Positions 11,660-22,329 of a stretch of 64,000 nt of DNA are shown here, one piece after another (position 1 is the stretch's first letter; every line of letters begins with the position of its first letter). The translations under genes were made by a program, and so were the position numbers. This DNA comes from Parelaphostrongylus tenuis (taxonomy: Eukaryota; Nematoda; Chromadorea; Rhabditida; Metastrongylidae), in NCBI GenBank assembly GCA_019055375.1, contig JAHQIW010000877.1, positions 45,024 to 109,023 on the forward strand, given 5' to 3'. The notes beneath the pieces were generated by a model that saw nothing but the letters and a program-made list of their open reading frames with translations, ran no database searches and was not told the origin of the DNA.

Positions 11660-13865
11660 AAGAAGGAGCGCGAGGTTTCTTGTGATGGTGACGCATTCGT
11701 CCTTCCTGCTCATTTCGTGGTGTTCGGCGTTTATCCAAAATACCCCAAAAGTTTTGCGCGCGGATGTTTTTGATTCCTGCGCTAGGATCGTGATAGTTAC
11801 AGAAAAATCTTTGTTTCGTATTTTTGTGCCTTATGTAAACCTAAGGGGTTGGTTCATCTATTTTAGATTTACTATCTAGATGTTCTTTTATGCGGATGGA
11901 AAGTGATCTACTCGATTCGCCTATATATTCTTCCTCGGATGTCTTATGTTACCACATAAATTGTAACTGATCTCATACAATCCCCTCCTTTCCGTTAGTT
12001 AGATTATACAGTTTTTAGTATTCACAATCGATCGTAAAGTCTATTACGGATCAGCTGATGGCGTAGGGTGGGAGGGGAATTTCAATAACTAACACTAAAT
12101 TTTCAAGACCGCATTCAAGGCACCTTTGACAGCGCTGCTGATTTCGTTTAATATAAAAGGCAGTTTTATGGGAATTCTATTCAGGTGTGGAGTATTGTTC
12201 TTTTGGGGCCTAATTCCACTTTTTGAATATTTGCCGCGTAGCAAATATTTTGTAGCCGTTGGAAATGGAACTTTTCGTGCCACGTCTAACGATTCGTTCC
12301 TTTCCTCTTCTCCTGTGCCCACATTTGTAGCCGTCCAAAACATGTTTATAATTCGCAATTTTTTATGTATGAAGCATTAGAAGAGAGGTGATTGACCAAA
12401 ATGTTTTTGTTACTTTGTTTCCGATGACATTTTGTACTATGGGTGTTATTCAAAAGTTTTACTTGGATGTTAAGAATGGAACCCACCTCCGGTTTGGACT
12501 CTCTCGCGTAAGTTTTATATGTTCTGACTGTCTGTTCAAATCTTCAAAAGATTTGTCCATTTCCTCTTGTATGGAAAAGACAATAAAACAATCGTCTATG
12601 TACCGACTGTAGAGCAATGGGCAGTGAACGAGAACTGGAGTTTAACGTGTATACAAAATCCATGACAAGGCTAGCTGCCAAACGTTGACCCATGGCTAAC
12701 CCCCTTGAGCTGTGTGAAGTATTTACCCGGCCACCGAAGGATTGAACAACTATGACATTGTTTTAGGAGAGCCATTAGTTGTTAAACTGAGAAGTCATAC
12801 ATGTTTACTATATGTTCATTTTCTTTCAGAAGTTCAAAAATGGCTTGCATTGCAGAGTCATATGATTCGTTTGTACAGAGTGAGGTGACTTCAAGTGACT
12901 CCATTACGTGCAAGTTGTTTGGTTGAGCGCAACGTAGGTGATCTAGGAACATTTAGTAATGGGTAGATGGGATGGTATTAATTCAAGCACCTGAGTAAAA
13001 ACAAGGTTTAGAAACCACGTTGTTCTATCCGTTGGTCCGCCTATGCAACTGATGATAGGTCTAACCTTGTATGTTGATGAATCGGTTGACACCAGATCAT
13101 CAGTAGATGTTAGTTTGTGTGATTTTATAAGTAGGTATAGGATCGGACAGAGTGATTATTGTTCTTGAGTAGAGAGATAACTGAAGTTTCTAACCTTCTG
13201 CCCTTGCCGTGCTTACCCACTCTTTGTTCAAATTTTGGTAATGGCGTTTATATTTCTTCTCAGAGGGTAGACGGTACAGGGAGACATCCTGAAGATGTTT
13301 CTGCGTTAATTCGACATCCAACTGATGCGAAATTATTACAAAATTCCAAACCTTTACCACTTACGGATAGACAAACTGATTTTGATCCAACGAGTTCCTT
13401 AATTTTGGACAAACCTTGTTTTTGTTTGTGTGTCAGATTGGAGCTGGATTTTTTTTTTTGCCAAAAGTGGTTGAATATTTGCAGAATTTCGTTTGGATAA
13501 GGAAAATAGGGTCGAGTTCGCCATTTAATTATTCTTCCTTGTAAAAAGCTTGCGGGAAGGGAATGGGTGGTAGTGCCCTATTTGTTTTTCGTTACCTAAG
13601 CCTTCTAATCTAGCCTTGTAGCGCAGTTGATTTTGAAGTTCTTGTAGACTGCCTACGATCTCGCGTAGGGTTAATTTGAAAATGGGTTGACTAGGCGCAA
13701 AACTTGAATTCAATTCTAATAATGAACGCGCATCATCCGAAAGCTTAACGCCACCTAACACAGTAACTCCTGATCTCTTTAGAGCGCCGTGATTCTCAGA
13801 ATTATTGATATTATCGCGGAAATCGACCCTTTTGCGTCTTGATTTTGATTGAAATCAGTCAAACA
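11660..13865 (-). pseudogene. Penelope-like reverse transcriptase / GIY-YIG endonuclease, decayed
   Basis: Read on the minus strand in several frames. The N-terminal region is GVTVLGGVKLSDDARSLLEL then SFAPSQPI, ending LRYKARLEG (13,800-13,590). The RT block is KVRPIISCIGGPTDRTTWFL (13,065-12,960). The motif RGLAMGQRLAASLVMDF lies at 12,710-12,640. The catalytic YIDDCF is at 12,604-12,587, followed by QEEMDKSFEDLNRQSEHIKL. A linker holds NMFWTATNVGTGEEERNES (12,350-12,280). The GIY-YIG start GLYEISYNLCG is near 11,985, and its end is KTSARKTFGVFW..RKDECVTIT (11,790-11,690). This order is diagnostic of endonuclease-bearing Penelope-like elements, which copy RNA into chromosomal nicks. Frameshifts near 13,525, 12,800, 12,625 and 12,480 plus stops make it non-functional. 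Confidence 0.85.
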
Positions 13866-14319
13866 TTGTTTTTAGGTTATTTTTGATATTGCGCCGAATA
13901 TCATTGCAAATGACTATTGATTCGTATACTATCCTCCCCCAAAGGCGTTCTCCAGATACTGAACACAGTGACGTTCTTTTGACACACATTTGTTTATGTA
14001 GAAGAACATTTCCTTCAGGACGCATCTTAAAGGGATTCGAAGTAGTTTTGTCTCAATTCTCAGTATCTTTGGAGAGTCCTTTGGTAAACCGCATACGTAT
14101 ATTCCTAGATGTTATAAATTTAGGAAAAATTTTTTTGAAACTGCTGCCGAGAAAGTAAATCTTTTGTCGCATCAAGACAATTTTTTGTCGTAAGGACAAT
14201 ACGTCTTTAACAAGTCGAGAATATCTTGCTGTACATATCGCAACAATTCAAAAATTCAATTTTCCAAAAGCCCTGGCATAATTAATTGGTATATGAAAAT
14301 CGAGAAAATCCTAACTGTT

Positions 14320-14470
14320 CCCATGCCAGCGCAGGAATCAAAAATGTCCACGCGCAAAACTCATGAGGCATTTTGGATAAGCGCCAAAAACCCCGAAATG
14401 AACAAAAAAGACGAATGCGTCACCATCACATGATACCTCGCACCCTTTCTTTTTGGATCTCCTAATCTGA
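14320..14470 (+). pseudogene. PLE GIY-YIG endonuclease C-terminal relic
   Basis: Plus frame AQESKMSTRKTHEAFWISAK then NPEMNKKDECVTIT and LAPF, closely similar to the minus-strand end at 11,690-11,815 but in opposite orientation. It is followed by the HHR3 motif at 14,531. Only the 3' end of this copy is present. Confidence 0.8.
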
Positions 14471-14530
14471 CCTAGGCGGCATATAAATAAAATCCTCCCA
14501 GTCTTTCAAACAGAGTAATACTACATACGC

Positions 14531-14575
14531 CCAGGCTCTGAAGAAGGCGGGTCACCGAAACGTCCGCCGAACTTC
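14531..14575 (+). ncRNA. hammerhead ribozyme, Penelope type (HHR3)
   Basis: CTGAAGA at 14,538-14,544, then an unpaired A, a GG/CC stem II with loop CGGGTCA, GAAA at 14,557-14,560, and CGTC with predicted cleavage after C14,564. Stem I can form between GGC before the core and GCC after the site. The 2-bp stem III (AC/GU) is typical of hammerheads that work as dimers. Core bases are intact, stem II is weak. Confidence 0.65.
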
Positions 14576-14645
14576 TACGACTACTCTACCAACCTCGCGT
14601 CAGCTGATCAAGATAAGTGTTCTCGATTTCCATGTAACGAAATTT

Positions 14646-15289
14646 TGATTTATTGCTTACCTCTCCGTTATCAGTTAGACATTTTCAGAGAGACTTCTTT
14701 CTCTGGTAAAAGATTTTACACTTAACAACTAATAATCATTCGACAGCTTGACTCGCGGCGAATTCAAAATGTATTGACTTTCTAAAAAGGCTTCATAGAT
14801 AGCTGTATCACCAGTGATGGGTCTCCATTTCTGAAAGATCCCGCCCGGTCAGCCGCAAGGACATATGGAGCGTCCCCAGGTGGTGGATAGATTAAACGTG
14901 AACCAAACGCGACCATGTGCTTCTCAGAGACGAGAATGTATTCAGAAAAGCGCTTGAGTCTTACTTTTGCAGTACCAGTTTGACATACCTTTTCTCTGCT
15001 AGTCTGGTCGAAAGCCTACAATCAAGCTGCCGGGAGCTGCCTGAGAGGAGGTAAGGAGTCGCCTCCAACGGATAAGCTCGTCCTGCTCACTCTCTCTCAA
15101 GTGGCTAGCTACTCGTGAGCTCCCTCCCACGTCTCAAATCGCAAAACGGCAGTTAAAATGGACTTCATTTCCATGACCCAGGAAGAACTCCGGTGCGGCA
15201 GCGTCGGGTAGGGAGAGTACGGAAAAGCTGCTAAGACCATTTGCCGCAACTAGGCTCCCAAAATCGGGACGAACTAAATTGACGATTCT
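14646..15289. other. unassigned sequence upstream of RTE copy 2
   Basis: This probably includes the 5' untranslated part of RTE copy 2. GC content rises near 15,000-15,250, but no motif is recognisable. Confidence 0.3.
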
Positions 15290-17070
15290 ATTTATAATGC
15301 ACGAACACTTGCACCTGGATCTGCTGTAGAAGATCTACTAATGCAAGCAAGAAGGATGAGGTATGATGTCATTGGCGTGGCTAAGACGAATAGGGGTCAT
15401 TCTTCTCACGCTGTGTATGACACCGGAGAAGAATTGTTTCTGGGAACATGCGATCGTAGAGGTGTCGGCGGCGTTGACGTCCTCTTCATATAGAGTTCAA
15501 CCGTGAACATCGATTCATTTGAACAACTAACAATCCGCTTCCGACGACTGCGGTTAAAACGATGTGGATCATTGCCGGCTTTAACCATCTTCTTTGCTTA
15601 CACAGTAACATCAAGACATGACGAAGACTTGGCATTTCGTATGGACGTGGTAAAAATGTTCAGAGAAAATCACGCACATTTTTATGTCATTATTGGAGAT
15701 TTCAAATCGAAAATTGGACCAGAATTTATCGCCCGAAGAGCGTCACAATGGATTTCGCAGACTGAAATGCAACAAACAGGGTGAGAGGCTCTCTGAATTT
15801 ATAATGACGACCGAAACATCCATGGTAACGCACAATTCCAAAAACTCTTTCTCAATGGTGGACGTCGGAGTCCCAATGAAAGTACCATAACGAAACAGAC
15901 CACCTTTTAATGAATCGAAGGTTCTGCCTGACCGGTGTAGCTGTTGTTCCTAAGTTCTGCAGGAATCAGATCATCGTCTCCTTCTCACAGCGTTCCATTT
16001 TTCGGGGAAAAGAGAGAAGGCTGCTAAATCTAAACAACGAAGTCTCAGAACTGCGTGTAAGTAGGATATATTTGAATCATTTGTCAGCTCTTGGAAAGAT
16101 ACCGCTGTTGGCAACATTGATAAAAATGCAACCAGCTCATTCAGAATCTTCGAGATTGGCGCTATGAAAGCCAAGAGTCTCAATAGTCTCGCCAAAATTA
16201 TTCACTGCCACTTTCCATAACGTCATGACAACATTAGGATGGGACGATATGGGAGTACCATAATCGCTTCGCTGATGATATCGTCCTCATAACACCACGC
16301 ATCAGCCAAGAGCAACGAATGTTAAGCGGTTTTGACAACGCCTGTGGAAAAGGTTGGATTTCAATTAAATCTAAAGAAACAATGCTTATGAGGAAGGAGT
16401 GGGCATAAAGTCTTCCTTCACGCTCAACGAAACGAATGTCTTCGAATGCTCCAATGCCATCTATCTACGTCGTGAAGACAATGTGACGAACGATCTAGCT
16501 CAAGAGTTAAACAGAAAGAAAGGACCGGCTTGGGGAACGCTTAAGATTATCGAAGTTTTAGCAAAGAGGATAAATAACATTCGACTCCGTGTCCACCTTA
16601 TCGACTCGACGACTATTACTGCTCTTATGTATGTAGCACAACCTCGTCGCTACGTAAGCAGGATGAAATATCACTTGGCGTTATTGAAGCGCAGTCGAAA
16701 GGTCGAGGCTAAGAGTATCGCGTATCTCGCAAAGAGAAAGGATCCGAAGTTCCGACCTACGTAAACGATCGAAAATCAGAGACGCCGTTTCTACACGCCA
16801 GGATATCGAAAATAAGGTGGGCCAGACACGTGAAGCGCTTCAACGACAACCGACGGACGAGAGCCGTTACATACTGGATTCCTCGGGACAACAAGCGCTC
16901 TACAGGAAGACCACCGACCCGTTGGTAAGATTTTTTCGTGGAAAGAGCGAAAATGGCACACTGGGCTTCTCTTGCACGCTATAGGGAAAATGGTAGTGTT
17001 GCTGGCGCCAGCTTGAGTCACTCGACAATGAACGGGACGGAATGTGATACAGGTGGTACAGTTAGCACCA
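15290..17070 (+). pseudogene. RTE-clade LINE relic with endonuclease part, copy 2
   Basis: The 5' half reads as an apurinic-type endonuclease of an RTE element: FYVIIGDFKSKIGPEF (15,678), KCNKQGERLSEFIMTTETSM (15,765) and MNRRFCLTGVAVVPKFC (15,910). An internal deletion near 16,200 removes the RT fingers and resumes at the catalytic RFADDIVLITP (16,265). The C-terminal thumb and connection follow (RISKIRWARHV, 16,800). The end (17,035-17,070) has degenerate acaggtg words. Many frameshifts. It is the only copy here that shows the endonuclease half. Confidence 0.85.
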
Positions 17071-17635
17071 AAAATAAGGTTTGTTTTACACGTATCTCTC
17101 ATTATTGCTCATAAATTTGGCTACACAGAGCTTTTGAAATTGTTTTCTTATCCGTTCAGCGTTATCGTGCTTTATCGCAGGTAATCTTTTTGTTCACGCT
17201 CCTCTTTTCCAAATTTCAGGAAAGCCTTTTTACAACGTTGAAGCAGAAAAAATCGTTCATACACGCGTGCATCCTTGTCTAAAAAACTTTCTTCGTTTAT
17301 TCGCAATTTTTTGCGTTTTCATAGAGATTTTCAGATAATTTTGTATTAGATTTGTGAATGAAACTTTTCTATCGTTTTCAGGCGCAGGCAATGCGTGGCG
17401 TGTTTGATGCTCGATCTTACTTTCGCTGCTACTCTACAGTGAAACGGTCTTTTCAGATATAAGCATGGCTATGATTTCGTCGTAATCTGCGCTATCGAAT
17501 GATTGATAAAGGCAGGAGGAAGTTGTCCTGCTAAACTGTGTGGAGCACTAATTTATCCTTCATGACATTGTGGTGTGAGCCAACCTTTTTTCTGAAATTT
17601 CCGTGATATGCGCTATCAAAATTTCTAGAACTTTT
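17071..17635. other. unassigned sequence
   Basis: Nothing recognised. It lies between an RTE end and a tRNA-derived repeat. Confidence 0.35.
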
Positions 17636-17639
17636 ACTG

Positions 17640-17780
17640 CATATTTCTTAGTGTTATGTATCGCAAAACCTAAGGGAATTGAGTGGTGAGCAAAAACAAT
17701 GCCTCAAGCGGGAATCGAACCCGCGTTCCATCCATACCGAGGACGCTTGTGCTACTACCACTACACCATAGAGGTACTTT
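17640..17780 (-). repeat. tRNA-derived SINE-like repeat
   Basis: On the minus strand 17,776-17,700 resembles a tRNA: A-box-like TGGTGTAGTGGTAGTAGC, B-box-like GGTTCGATTCC in a GCGGG/CCCGC T-arm, and acceptor arms pairing at 5 of 7 positions. The anticodon arm only folds out of register and lacks U33, so it is not a functional tRNA. The downstream body (ttgctcaccactcaattcc) is shared with 58,480-58,600, which also has a decayed tRNA head. A tRNA head with a common body indicates a SINE. A reversed body copy lies at 17,840-17,885. Confidence 0.6.
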
Positions 17781-17889
17781 TGCACCACCACTCTTTCTAA
17801 AACACCTCTATGTTAGCAACATTTTTACATCTCTACGCTGTTGTTATGTTTTTGCTCATCACTCGATTTTCTTAGATTTACGATATTGC

Positions 17890-18885
17890 CTGTTTATCAA
17901 TTATCTGAAGGAAGAGTTTAATCTTGCGAAATATGAGCATGATAATGCGCGACTAGTGTGAAGTGGAGTTTCATTTCTAGCGCTACAGAGCTGGAAAAAA
18001 ATTTGAAAATAGTTGCTTTCATGCGGGAATCAAGCAAAAGTTACAAAAAGTCTAATGAGAAGTCTTTGTTCAGAGAAAAATTCATTCGAAGTTGCTTGTC
18101 AGTTAACGGAGAAGTGTTAGCTGTTGCAAATAACTCACAACACATCTTCAAGAACGAGTTATTTTAGTAGAATGGAATCGATGATATGCAGGCCACTGAA
18201 CACGACGTGATAAAAGAAGCTGGATTATGCTTTGGGACTACAAAGCACACACCGTACTGAGATGTTTTCGACGCAGATTAGGCGCTTGAAATCTTCGTGC
18301 ACCTATTTATGAAAGTGAGTACAACAAGCTCGTCTAAATCCAAACAATGTTGCTCTACTCATAAAGACATTGCTTTTCAGTCTTATAGTCTGATGAGCGA
18401 GATAAAATTGATTTTGAGAGCGTAAAGTGAGTAATTTGTTTAGAAATAGACAAGGCAGTGTGATAACGTGATTGCGCCACACGTACCCAACTTCCGCTAT
18501 AAAAGCAAACAAATATCAGTGTGAATTTGCGTTAGGTTCAGTAGCAAAAACATTTGATATCATTTCAATCACTGCAGATAGAGCTATTTGAAAAAAAAAC
18601 CGCTTCACGAAGTGCTTATTGGCTCCCGAAGCTTCGGACAAGCCACGCTAGCCTGCGCCTGAGAACGATAGAGGAAGGTTCAATCACAAATCTAGTACGA
18701 AAATACCTAAGAATCTCTATGAAACGCAAAAAAATGCGAATAAACGAGAGAACAGAAACGAGATATATGAGACGAGAGAAACGAGAACGAGAGTTTGTTA
18801 TACAAAATGCCAGGCATGTATGCGGCTTTCCTGAAATTCTGATGATCTCCCAAATCTCCCATATTTTGCTAGCGAGCGATTATTG
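17890..18885. other. unassigned sequence
   Basis: No gene recognised. The open frame at 18,554-18,886 (+, 110 codons) has a low-complexity basic stretch (KRKKMRINERTETRYMRRE) and no domain signature. Confidence 0.35.
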
Positions 18886-19816
18886 ATAGTGGAATTGAAG
18901 GATTCATGTATGTTTTTAGATTCAATGGTTATTGCTCTAATGTCGAAACTTATGAGAAAACTTAATATAAACTGCTTGTTCTCCCATTAAGTGGGATTCT
19001 TATTTTTTGGAATATAATTTGTGAAAAGCCGAGCCAGTGCTCTTGAACAAGTGAAATTTCATCCCAGATCTGGCATGCGCTCGCAAACCACGTCTTAGAG
19101 GGCAGGTAAGGGAAGAGATTTCCAGGAATGCGTTAAAGTCAATTCACATAGCTGCCGTTATATGACAGATTCATCCTGACGCTCAGCCAGTGGGGTCGTT
19201 CATTGTGAGATTATTGTAATATTGACAGTTTTTCTACTGAAAAACATAAGGTGAAATAAATTCATTTTTCATCACGTTGTGCGCTCCTTGTCTCTGCTTT
19301 GTCTCTCCATTTCAGCTCCTGATTTTTTTTTGCTAAACACTGAGACCACTTAATCATTAGTAAGCAACAGATGTCCAAACTTTCATGATAGTTTACAGTT
19401 TTTGTAGGTGTTTGTGTCTACACAGTGGACTATGTGTTTTATGAGCTTATATCTAATTTTTGCAACAAAGTGTGTGCATATTCTTTCCGTTTTAAGTAAA
19501 TGTCATACTGTGCCGTCCAGTAGTTTTGGGTGAGTGCGCAAAAATTGAGGTCCAAAAAATCATTCGTTAGATTTCATTCTATTCGGTCTAACTGGCTATT
19601 CAAAAAAAATACTGGAACTTAAAAATATTCGACGAGCGTAAGAGTGGGCATCAGTCAGTAGCGATGTCGGTTATAACTGAAGAACAGTTCCGTGATTTGG
19701 ATTCTGAAAAGAAAATATTTTATACTTGATCTGCAAGAGATGAGTACAATAGTTATGAATATTTGAGATTTCTTTTCGACGAAGCTTCATAGTAAATTTA
19801 GTGATTGCGTTTGCAC

Positions 19817-19972
19817 GTCTGCTCTTCATTGACATTTCTTCGATTCATTACTATTCTTGTATTAATTCCAAGCCGATGTGTCGTTACTTATTATTATTCC
19901 GACTTCTGTACTGCTACCACTTGCCGATCGTCGCAGTGCTTGAAGAGTATTACTTCTCCAGTTGTTTTGTAA
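19817..19972 (+). pseudogene. possible decayed Cys-rich secreted peptide exon
   Basis: Open frame of 51 codons with a hydrophobic stretch (FLRFITILVLIPS) followed by a Cys-rich part (DFCTATTCRSSQCLK). In the RepB copy at 30,880-31,150 the same place is preceded by a good 3' splice site (tttgcag before gtctgc) and continues with KCATQKKNCTS after a frameshift. Here the splice AG is AC and a stop follows SPVVL. The pattern suggests a once-coding exon of a small secreted protein, broken differently in each copy. Family unknown. Confidence 0.25.
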
Positions 19973-20350
19973 TTTGCCACACAAAAAAAATTTGCACATC
20001 CTGAAGGGATCTTTCAGAGTTTCTGCAAACATCCTGCATCTTCAGCCTACAAAAAAAATTTTTTTTCTGATGCATCAACACACTGATGATAAAGTCAATC
20101 TCTCCCATAACATATCATAGTTGTTTTGGTGCACAAGCCCTTCTCCTAAGGTGGTGATGCATTTTTCAAATGCTGATCAACGAAATGAGGCAGTTATATT
20201 GCTCCTTCAGCAGCTTTCTGCTGTCTCAAAGCCCATTTTTGCCAAATATAATTATGTGTAATTTGGGTCATTTTCTAGCAGTGATAAAAATTTGTGTCAC
20301 TTGTCTTTTTGCGCATCGTTCCTTATTTTTGTACAAACTTGTCCAATAAC

Positions 20351-20670
20351 GAAACTGTCACGGGAATTCATTCGCAACTTACTACTTTACCAGATCCAAT
20401 TCAGGCACAATTTTCAAACTGCATTTGACAACATTAATCGTGCGAATAGCTGCTAAGTTGCGGGTAGAACTACGGCGTATAAATGGTCTGCAATGTCTGG
20501 AATTGGCGATACTTATTTGGCGATCAATCAAGATCCGAAAGATCGCGTGAAATAGATCGAGAAGCAATCAATGAAGCCATTGAAGAAGATCCGTCTTTTC
20601 AGCCGGTGATTTGGTCGACGGTTTCTAAGGTTCAGATAAGCAGATCCGGAACATTCGGAAAGATGCAGAT
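20351..20670 (+). pseudogene. mariner transposase N-terminal relic
   Basis: Reads REFIRNLLLYQIQFRHNFQT then AFDNINRA, a stop, and in another frame DREAINEAIEEDPS. This is the paired helix-turn-helix DNA-binding region of mariner transposases, whose usual pattern is a short N-terminal helix pair, then GRPxxxDRExLxEAIEEDP. The catalytic domain is absent downstream. Two homologues occur at 62,331-62,585 (+) and 33,005-33,345 (-). Confidence 0.8.
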
Positions 20671-21149
20671 AAGAACTGACGCAAGGGCAATTGGTTATTT
20701 ATTTATTTAGGCTGTTTGGTACTTTCAATTACTTGGAAAACAGATTTTTGAATTTTTAGATCAAGTTCAGAAACTCACTTGGAGACATAATAATATTACT
20801 GATTAAAAGGGCAATCCTGAGCAACATTGGGAGTAAGTGAAGAGCTTGATATTTGTTTGTCCTCAAAAGCTCCAAATTTGAGCCATACTGCTCACGCTGA
20901 ACCCTACCTTATAGCAGGAATGGGGCGATGTCATAGTGATAGCACGTTATATTGTGTTAACCAATTCTGCAGGCGACGGATTACGGCTGGTAGTGAATAT
21001 ATAGAGACACTCTCAATCGACTATTTTCGAAACCTCGCTATAAACATTTAATGTAATCTACAGCTAGTCTCGAGTGTTTTCTAAGAATCACGCTCAAAAT
21101 TGAATATATCTCACGATTTTTATTTGAGCCAACATGTCATGTAGACTGT

Positions 21150-21210
21150 TATGGGCTCTTGTGCAGCCCGATACACGTGTTAGCCTCGTCAGTAGGCAGG
21201 CCCTTCTTTT
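21150..21210 (-). ncRNA. hammerhead ribozyme relic (HHR1)
   Basis: Minus strand has CTGACGAGGCT directly joined to AACACGTGTA. The second half of stem II and the GAAA are deleted. Predicted cleavage junction is at 21,172/21,171. Inactive. Confidence 0.7.
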
Positions 21211-21440
21211 TTAGAGAAACCTCTCGAGGGCTCTTACATCCCTTTATAGAGAGGTAGGCGACGACGAACGATTAACTTAATAGCCGTCAAATAAAAAATC
21301 ACAAGATCGGTTTGAATCATAATTTTGAGATGTATTTAATTTTGAGCATGTTATTAGGAAAGTACTCGAAAGAAGCGATTCGTCGTTTCTTACCTCTCTA
21401 AAGGAGGATGTAGGGGCCCCGAGGATTGGCTGAAGACGAT

Positions 21441-21506
21441 GGACCTGCCCAACTGACGAGGCTGCAAAGCTGAAACACGTGTATCGGGCTGTGAAAGAGC
21501 CCGCAA
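21441..21506 (+). ncRNA. hammerhead ribozyme (HHR1), core complete
   Basis: CTGACGA at 21,453-21,459, stem II GGCU/AGCU with a GCAA tetraloop, GAAA, palindromic stem III ACAC/GUGU with no loop, and A at 21,483 as cleavage base. Stem I GCCCAA/TCGGGC pairs at five of six positions. All catalytic core bases are present, so cleavage is plausible, most likely as a dimer because stem III is so short. Confidence 0.8.
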
Positions 21507-21961
21507 TAGAGCACATGACATGTTTGCTTGAAGAATAGTTATCAATATAATCAGCAAAAATTTTCAAAGCCATTTTAAGGTTGGTAGGTCAATGGCATGT
21601 GTGCATTTCGACGGCATCACCCGTTTCATCATTGAATTATTCTACGAAATTGTGGTTAAGTCACCATCCTCCCGCAAGATCACGAAACATCATGCGTAAG
21701 ACATCAAAAACGTTTCGGACATTTACTATCATTCTAATGAATCTTAGGGAAGAGCGCCACGAAATCACACGTAATATGAGGCGGTACATAAAGCTGCTGA
21801 AACTTCTGCCAAAAGATTTTTAACACCTCCTGAAAATCAAAGTGCGTGTATAAATATCTTTCGCTTGAGCGTTTTTTTAAGACCACAGCTAAAATCTCAA
21901 TAGGCCTGATAATCATTATTTGAGTCCAGCATATTAGTGGCCTATTAAAGAGGGCTGACCT

Positions 21962-22012
21962 ATGGAGCCCGATGCACGTGTTTCGATCTTGCGATTTCGT
22001 CAGTCGGCAGCT
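21962..22012 (-). ncRNA. hammerhead ribozyme (HHR1), slightly decayed
   Basis: Minus strand CTGACGA (22,003-21,997), stem II AAUC/GAUC with GCAA loop, GAAA, ACAC/GUGC, cleavage base A. The closing pairs 10.1-11.1 and 15.1-16.1 are mismatched, so activity is doubtful. Stem I GCCGA/TCGGGC is good. Confidence 0.7.
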
Positions 22013-22213
22013 ACCTTTCCTCGTCTTTTGCCAACCCTGTGTGGGTGCTCCAGTCCCCACACTAAGAGTTAGCGACGACGAAGATTTTATACTCTATGAC
22101 CAGTGAAATTTCGGAGAACATGGAGCTTTGTACACTTACTTGCTTCTTGGCTAGTGTATTTAATATATTGTAATGTGGGGGTTGAAGCACCCACACGGAT
22201 TGGCAAAAGATAA

Positions 22214-22263
22214 CTGCCCGACTGATGAGATCGCAAGATCGAAACACGTGTATCGGGCTGTAT
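22214..22263 (+). ncRNA. hammerhead ribozyme (HHR1), perfect core
   Basis: CTGATGA at 22,222-22,228, stem II GATC/GATC closed by a GCAA tetraloop (22,229-22,240), GAAA at 22,241-22,244, stem III ACAC/GUGU, GUA triplet with cleavage after A22,252, and stem I GCCCGA/TCGGGC fully paired over six bases. Every universally conserved hammerhead base is present. Type I topology (open at stem I). This is the best candidate for an active ribozyme in the window together with 59,915-59,985. Confidence 0.88.
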
Positions 22264-22329
22264 ATGTATGTAGAGATTCAATCTAAAACAACGACAATTT
22301 TACTTCAAAATAAAAGCCATAATTATTAA

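Larger units (their letters stand above)
11450..14645. mobile_element. Penelope-like element with inverted ends
   Basis: A minus-strand PLE body (RT plus GIY-YIG) is flanked by ~390-base inverted ends: 11,450-11,830 (minus) and 14,265-14,645 (plus). Each end contains the GIY-YIG C-terminus, a spacer with agcctgggcgtac / gtacgcccaggct, a hammerhead-like motif and the shared tail ctacgactac..accaacc. Either two copies inserted tail to head, or these are the element's own inverted repeats, which are known for Penelope elements. Decayed by frameshifts. Confidence 0.75.
18890..21060 (+). repeat. RepB segment, copy 1
   Basis: Base-for-base similarity to 29,975-31,400 begins at agattcaatggttattgctc (18,918). 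The start is also similar to 34,370-34,600 and the rear part (20,340-21,060) to 62,320-62,960 and, inverted, 32,640-33,345. It holds a small Cys-rich open frame and a mariner N-terminal relic, listed separately. Confidence 0.8.
21090..21560. mobile_element. HHR1 ribozyme element, inverted pair
   Basis: Left arm (minus) and right arm (plus) of one ~320-base unit lie head to head. The outer ends share gccaacatgtcatgt (21,128) and its mirror acatgacatgt near 21,510. Inner parts share cctctctaaaggaggatg / gaggtaggcgacgacg words. Each arm has a hammerhead motif (see next two entries). It sits between RepB copy 1 and a mariner 3' end. Confidence 0.75.
21853..22275. mobile_element. HHR1 inverted-pair insertion inside mariner relic
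   Basis: Copy 2 of this mariner end (38,020-38,050) runs without interruption across this point, so these ~420 bases are an insertion. It is a head-to-head pair: minus arm with a nearly complete hammerhead at 21,972, plus arm with a perfect one at 22,222. The inner arms share gtgggtgctccagtccccac and its mirror gtgggggttgaagcaccc. Confidence 0.75.

Noticed and set aside
17698..17776. Functional tRNA gene on the minus strand
   Set aside because: The T-arm and D-arm are good, but the acceptor has two mismatches, the anticodon arm only pairs out of register and U33 is missing. A shared body with 58,480 indicates a SINE.
17683..17961. 92-codon frame across the tRNA-like sequence
   Set aside because: Its first part (SSGNRTRVP) is the usual product of reading through the antisense of a tRNA B-box. 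Not a gene.
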